A DNA stretch of 64,000 nt from JAITMY01 sp031553765. GTDB taxonomy: Bacteria; Bacteroidota; Bacteroidia; Bacteroidales; UBA932. The notes beneath the pieces are model-generated. The model saw only the letters and a list, made by a program, of their open reading frames with translations, was not told where the DNA came from and did no database searches. The stretch is taken from contig JAVBKY010000003.1 of assembly GCA_031553765.1 (NCBI GenBank), positions 496,001-560,000 on the forward strand, in the 5' to 3' direction. How positions within the stretch are numbered: the first letter of the stretch is position 1; every line of letters begins with the position of its first letter. A program made the translations under genes and the position numbers. This document shows, piece after piece, positions 60,676 to 64,000 of the stretch.

Positions 60676-62475
60676 ATGGATATTCGCAACATCGCCATCA
60701 TTGCCCACGTTGACCACGGAAAAACTACGCTGGTGGACAAAATCATTCTACACAGCAAGGCGCAGCGTGACGCTGACAAGCAGGGCGACCTCATAATGGA
60801 CAACAACGACCTGGAGCGTGAGCGTGGTATTACCATTCTTGCCAAAAACGTTTCGGTTGTTTATAAGGGTGTAAAAATCAACGTGATTGACACCCCGGGC
60901 CACGCCGACTTTGGCGGTGAGGTGGAGCGCGTGCTCAACATGAGCGACGGCGTGCTATTAATTGTGGACGCCTTTGAAGGTACCATGCCGCAAACCCGTT
61001 TTGTGCTGCAAAAGGCGCTGGCGCTGGGTAAAAAGCCTATCTTGGTAATCAACAAGGTGGATAAGCCCAACTGCCGCCCCGACTACGTACAGGAGCAGGT
61101 GTTTGACCTTATGTTTGCCCTCAACGCTAACGAAAACCAGCTGGATTTCAAAACCATTTTTGGTAGCGCCAAGAACAACTGGATGAGCACCGACTGGAAG
61201 AAGCAAACGACTGATATTACCGCTCTTTTGGATTGCATTTTGGAAGAAATTCCCGCCCCAAAAATTGTAGATGGTACGCCTCAAATGCTCATTACCTCAC
61301 TGGAATACTCCAGCTACGTGGGACGTATTGCCGTGGGTCGTGTGGCACGCGGAACGCTGAAGGCCAACTCCAACATTGCGCTGATAAAGCGTGACGGCAC
61401 GGTGGTGAAAAACCGTATTAAGGATATCATGCTATTTGACGGTTTGGAAAAAGTAAAGGTAGCCGAAGTAAAGTGCGGTGATATTTGCGCCGTAGTGGGT
61501 GTTGATGGCTTCGACATTGGCGATACCATTGCCGACGTTGAAAATCCCGAAGCGCTGCCCACCATTGCCGTGGATGAGCCTACCATGAGCATGCTGTTCA
61601 CCATTAATGACTCTCCTTTCTTCGGTAAAGAAGGCAAGTATGTTACCTCACGCCACATTAAGGAGCGCTTGGATCGCGAGTTGGAAAAGAACCTTGCCCT
61701 ACGCGTGGAGCCCGGCAATAGCGCTGACCAATTCCTTGTGTTTGGTCGCGGTATTCTGCACTTGAGCGTACTGATTGAAACTATGCGCCGCGAAGGATAT
61801 GAGTTTCAGGTAGGACAGCCTAAGGTTATTTTTAAGGAAATAGACGGACAACGTTGCGAGCCTGTTGAGGCGCTTACGGTGGACGTTCCCGAAGTCCTAT
61901 CAAGTAAGGTTATTGATATGGCTACCCGTCGCAAAGGCATGCTACATAACGTAGTAACCACCGGTGATCGTAGCCGCTTAGAGTTTGATATTCCTGCACG
62001 TGGTATTATAGGTTTGCGTAGCAACATGCTTACCGCAACGCAAGGTGAGGCCATAATGGCACACCGTTTTAAGGATTACGAACCCTACAAGGGCGAGATT
62101 GAAATGCGTACCAACGGCTCGCTGGTAGCCTCGGAAAGTGGCACGGCATTTGCCTACGCCATTGATAAGCTACAGGATAAGGGTCGCTTCTTCATTATGC
62201 CGCAAGATGAAGTTTACGCAGGTCAAGTAGTGGGTGAGCACACCCGCAACGAGGACCTTACCATTAACGTGTGCAAGTCTAAAAAGTTGACCAACGTACG
62301 TGCTTCCGGCACGGATGATAAGGCAGCCATTACCCCCGCCACCATTTTCTCACTTGAGGAAACCATGGAGTACATTCAGGAGGACGAGTACATGGAGGTA
62401 ACGCCAAAATCTATCCGCATGCGTAAGATTTTGCTGGACGAAAACGAAAGAAAGCGCGCTGCGAAGAATGCGTAG
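60676..62475 (+). CDS. typA: Ribosome-associated GTPase TypA/BipA
   Basis: 599 residues. G1 AHVDHGKTTL, G3 DTPGHADF and G4 NKVDKP are intact, followed by translational GTPase domains II, III, V and the BipA-specific C-terminal domain. It binds the ribosome under stress and helps 50S assembly. Length and domain order match the family. It is a single-gene unit with a -7 box and is followed by a REP-like palindrome at 62528-62567. Confidence 0.96.
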   Translation: MDIRNIAIIAHVDHGKTTLVDKIILHSKAQRDADKQGDLIMDNNDLERERGITILAKNVSVVYKGVKINVIDTPGHADFGGEVERVLNMSDGVLLIVDAFEGTMPQTRFVLQKALALGKKPILVINKVDKPNCRPDYVQEQVFDLMFALNANENQLDFKTIFGSAKNNWMSTDWKKQTTDITALLDCILEEIPAPKIVDGTPQMLITSLEYSSYVGRIAVGRVARGTLKANSNIALIKRDGTVVKNRIKDIMLFDGLEKVKVAEVKCGDICAVVGVDGFDIGDTIADVENPEALPTIAVDEPTMSMLFTINDSPFFGKEGKYVTSRHIKERLDRELEKNLALRVEPGNSADQFLVFGRGILHLSVLIETMRREGYEFQVGQPKVIFKEIDGQRCEPVEALTVDVPEVLSSKVIDMATRRKGMLHNVVTTGDRSRLEFDIPARGIIGLRSNMLTATQGEAIMAHRFKDYEPYKGEIEMRTNGSLVASESGTAFAYAIDKLQDKGRFFIMPQDEVYAGQVVGEHTRNEDLTINVCKSKKLTNVRASGTDDKAAITPATIFSLEETMEYIQEDEYMEVTPKSIRMRKILLDENERKRAAKNA

Positions 62476-62527
62476 TCAGTTGACAATGCACAGTCGGCAA
62501 TAGGCAATGTGGAGATGGCGTGGGTTG

Positions 62528-62567
62528 TCACACTGCCCCGATAGTTATCGGGATGTCGAAGTGGTGC
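62528..62567. repeat. REP-like palindrome CCCGATAGTTATCGGG
   Basis: A 16-base perfect palindrome (62537-62552) flanked by CACACTG and GTCGAAGTGG, which can pair further. Found between typA and the next lipoprotein gene. Confidence 0.7.
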
Positions 62568-62599
62568 GGTGATATTTCCAGTTTCAGTTTTCAAATATA

Positions 62600-62635
62600 A
62601 AAACCGAGAAAGTAAGTTAACTTTCTCGGTTTTTG
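62600..62635 (+). terminator. Rho-independent terminator downstream of typA
   Basis: AAAACCGAGAAAGT and ACTTTCTCGGTTTT pair around a short loop, followed by TG. Confidence 0.85.
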
Positions 62636-62637
62636 TT

Positions 62638-62645
62638 TACATTTG
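62638..62645 (+). promoter_or_regulatory. Putative -7 box TACATTTG
   Basis: Perfect TAnnTTTG 30 bases before the ATG at 62675. Confidence 0.55.
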
Positions 62646-62674
62646 TTTTTTAAACACCTGTAAAACTTTGTTTT

Positions 62675-63253
62675 ATGAAAGCAAATGCTGTAAGAATTGG
62701 AGTGATATTTCTTGTTTCGCAACTACTATTTTCCTGCAGCCAGGATAGCGATAGCGGTTACTACAACAATCCGGCTACGTACACCGAAAGTAATACTGTT
62801 CGTTGTACAGAGGTCATTCTTCTCATTGCGCCCTACACCAATGACGGTGGAGCAAAAAAGTTTGTAGTGGCCAATCAAATCAGCAACTTGAATATTTCCA
62901 TCAATGGTAGTGCAATAGCCCCCATGCCATCATACATTGTTGACACACTGCATCTACGAAACAAGACAACAGTCAACGGATTTAGGGTGTCGGATGACAT
63001 GGTACAATTTGCAGTAGAGGCAAACGTAACTACTACTACCGGAAATCCGGAAACAGCAGGAGACTACGCTAGTATGCTGAATAACAGGCTGACGCTAGAC
63101 CCCGGAAGCTACATTTTCCAAATTGTTTCTTTTGATATTATGCAAGCCAACGGTACCTTAAAAACGGTATATCCTAACATTACTACATCCCTTGAGATAA
63201 AGGAAAACTACAGCAGCGGATATGCCGGCACCTTCGAAGTAAGCGTTGACTAA
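62675..63253 (+). CDS. Lipoprotein of unknown function
   Basis: 192 residues. The signal ends LLFSC-S, a lipobox near residue 21. Beta-rich mature part with SYIVDTLHLRNKTTVNGF and PGSYIFQIVSFDI patterns, as in small surface lipoproteins. I do not recognise the family. It is 19 bases before another small lipoprotein gene and shares its promoter. Confidence 0.7.
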   Translation: MKANAVRIGVIFLVSQLLFSCSQDSDSGYYNNPATYTESNTVRCTEVILLIAPYTNDGGAKKFVVANQISNLNISINGSAIAPMPSYIVDTLHLRNKTTVNGFRVSDDMVQFAVEANVTTTTGNPETAGDYASMLNNRLTLDPGSYIFQIVSFDIMQANGTLKTVYPNITTSLEIKENYSSGYAGTFEVSVD

Positions 63254-63272
63254 TACTTAAACATCAACTACC

Positions 63273-63665
63273 ATGAAACTAAATATACTACTTAGCCTTT
63301 TTGCTTGTATACTCTTTTCTTCATGCGAGAACAAGGCAACCCTTGAGGTACAAAATAACTTTTCAAATGTAATGCTGAGCAATGTTGGATATAGTGGAGC
63401 CACCGTAGCCAGCTCTTTGTTGCCGGGAGCATCAGCCTCAAGGGAGTTTAGCGACTACAACAACGATCATAACTTCCCCATCACCTCGTACATTGAGTTT
63501 AACATGTCGGCAAAGGGCACCACTATTTACCTACGCACGGAGCAATCGTACACGCTCGATAAGGATATGAACCTACTCATTGTGCTTTCGGATTCTACAA
63601 GGGTAATAAATCCGTACAGCTCTACACCCGCACAAGTTCAGGCAAGGCTCAAGGATTTTAAGTAA
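63273..63665 (+). CDS. Small lipoprotein of unknown function
   Basis: 130 residues. The signal ends LFSSC-E. The mature part begins NKATLEVQNNFSNVMLSNVGY, a beta-sandwich-like opening. It likely forms an operon with the previous lipoprotein, and a strong terminator follows. Family not recognised. Confidence 0.7.
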   Translation: MKLNILLSLFACILFSSCENKATLEVQNNFSNVMLSNVGYSGATVASSLLPGASASREFSDYNNDHNFPITSYIEFNMSAKGTTIYLRTEQSYTLDKDMNLLIVLSDSTRVINPYSSTPAQVQARLKDFK

Positions 63666-63678
63666 AGAATGCATAAAG

Positions 63679-63714
63679 AAACGGGCGATAAATTAGAAAT
63701 TTTATCGCCCGTTT
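63679..63714. terminator. Bidirectional terminator between convergent genes
   Basis: AAACGGGCGATAAA and TTTATCGCCCGTTT form a 14-bp stem with an 8-base loop. It lies between the lipoprotein gene and the minus-strand HipA-like gene. Confidence 0.85.
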
Positions 63715-63718
63715 ACTT

Positions 63719-64000
63719 TTAAAAACCTATTCTGGTTACCCTCTCCCTTATTACCTCCACATATTTTTTCTGCATGTCTTCAGGCAAAAAACTTTGCTCA
63801 ATACAGTCGAACCAAAGCGGTATAGTTTTTGCAAACTTCTCAAAAATATTTTGAGCTGTTTTCGCATCTAACCTCAGCGTAGCAAATGCGGCTTCAAAAT
63901 CTTTTCGCTTCAACTTCTTCTTTTTCGCGTTAAGCGTAAGCGCCAAGTCCTCATCATCCTCGGGCATTACTACGGCTGTGGAAAGCATATCGTAAGCCGG
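63719..64000 (-). CDS. HipA-type kinase, C-terminal fragment (cut by the window end)
   Basis: 93 codons to the window edge (open beyond). The visible end PAYDMLSTAVVMPEDDEDLALTLN and KKKLKRKDF is the conserved C-terminal part of HipA serine/threonine kinases: PxYD sits just after the active-site region and LALxxNGKK follows. HipA-family kinases phosphorylate glutamyl-tRNA synthetase or other targets and are usually encoded after a HipB antitoxin, which would lie outside the window. Partial only; toxin activity cannot be judged. Confidence 0.8.
   Translation of the reverse strand, partial: PAYDMLSTAVVMPEDDEDLALTLNAKKKKLKRKDFEAAFATLRLDAKTAQNIFEKFAKTIPLWFDCIEQSFLPEDMQKKYVEVIRERVTRIGF

Overview
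This window comes from a member of the Bacteroidota. The evidence is family content: an ArgF' transcarbamylase of the N-succinylornithine type, a GldB-type lipoprotein, DUF6427 and DUF3826 proteins, a GT117/DUF2723 membrane protein and split MutA/MutB. Many genes are also preceded by TAnnTTTG, the Bacteroidota -7 promoter box, and lipoproteins are numerous. No tRNA, rRNA or CRISPR array was seen. Gene calls rest on protein motifs read by eye; no database search was run.

Layout. 1-9 kb: Ca2+ P-type ATPase, a REP-associated tyrosine (Y1) transposase flanked by three copies of a three-hairpin repeat, a lipoprotein hydrolase, an exonuclease, a DUF1207-like outer-membrane protein, a pentapeptide protein and a FUSC permease. 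9-11.6 kb is an AT-rich accessory islet: a dinD gene interrupted by an amber codon, then a two-gene operon of a two-TM protein and a small Cas2/SinR-like protein. 11.7-20.7 kb: purL, a broken trypsin-like protease, an rRNA pseudouridine synthase whose C-terminal tail is written by intergenic repeats, then rbfA-dsrE-lolE. 21-29 kb: GT117, polysaccharide deacetylase, rpiB, an NfnAB-like flavoprotein pair and a large lipoprotein. 29-38 kb: aldo/keto reductase and the arginine genes (argD apart; argF' divergent from GNAT-argG-argC), with a structured RNA candidate near 32.6 kb. 38-50 kb: a WecA-like transferase, MATE and MFS exporters, housekeeping genes, holB, GT9 and gldB. 50.8-55.4 kb: mutA and mutB separated by a four-helix-bundle (23S rRNA intervening-sequence type) gene. 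55.6-64 kb: lipoproteins, MscS, a U32 protease, an OMP, typA, two small lipoproteins and the C-terminal end of a HipA-type kinase cut by the window edge.

The strongest non-gene signal is that many intergenic gaps hold an inverted repeat, from about ten distinct families. Several reach into genes: they supply a stop codon (argG), a false start codon (rpiB) and a protein tail (pseudouridine synthase). One family (near 25.3, 26.3, 30.2 and 52.8-53.2 kb) occurs three times as a simple stem-loop and once with the four-helix-bundle gene between its two halves. That suggests an intervening-sequence-like mobile element sitting inside the mutA-mutB locus, and it is the best candidate here for an undescribed system.
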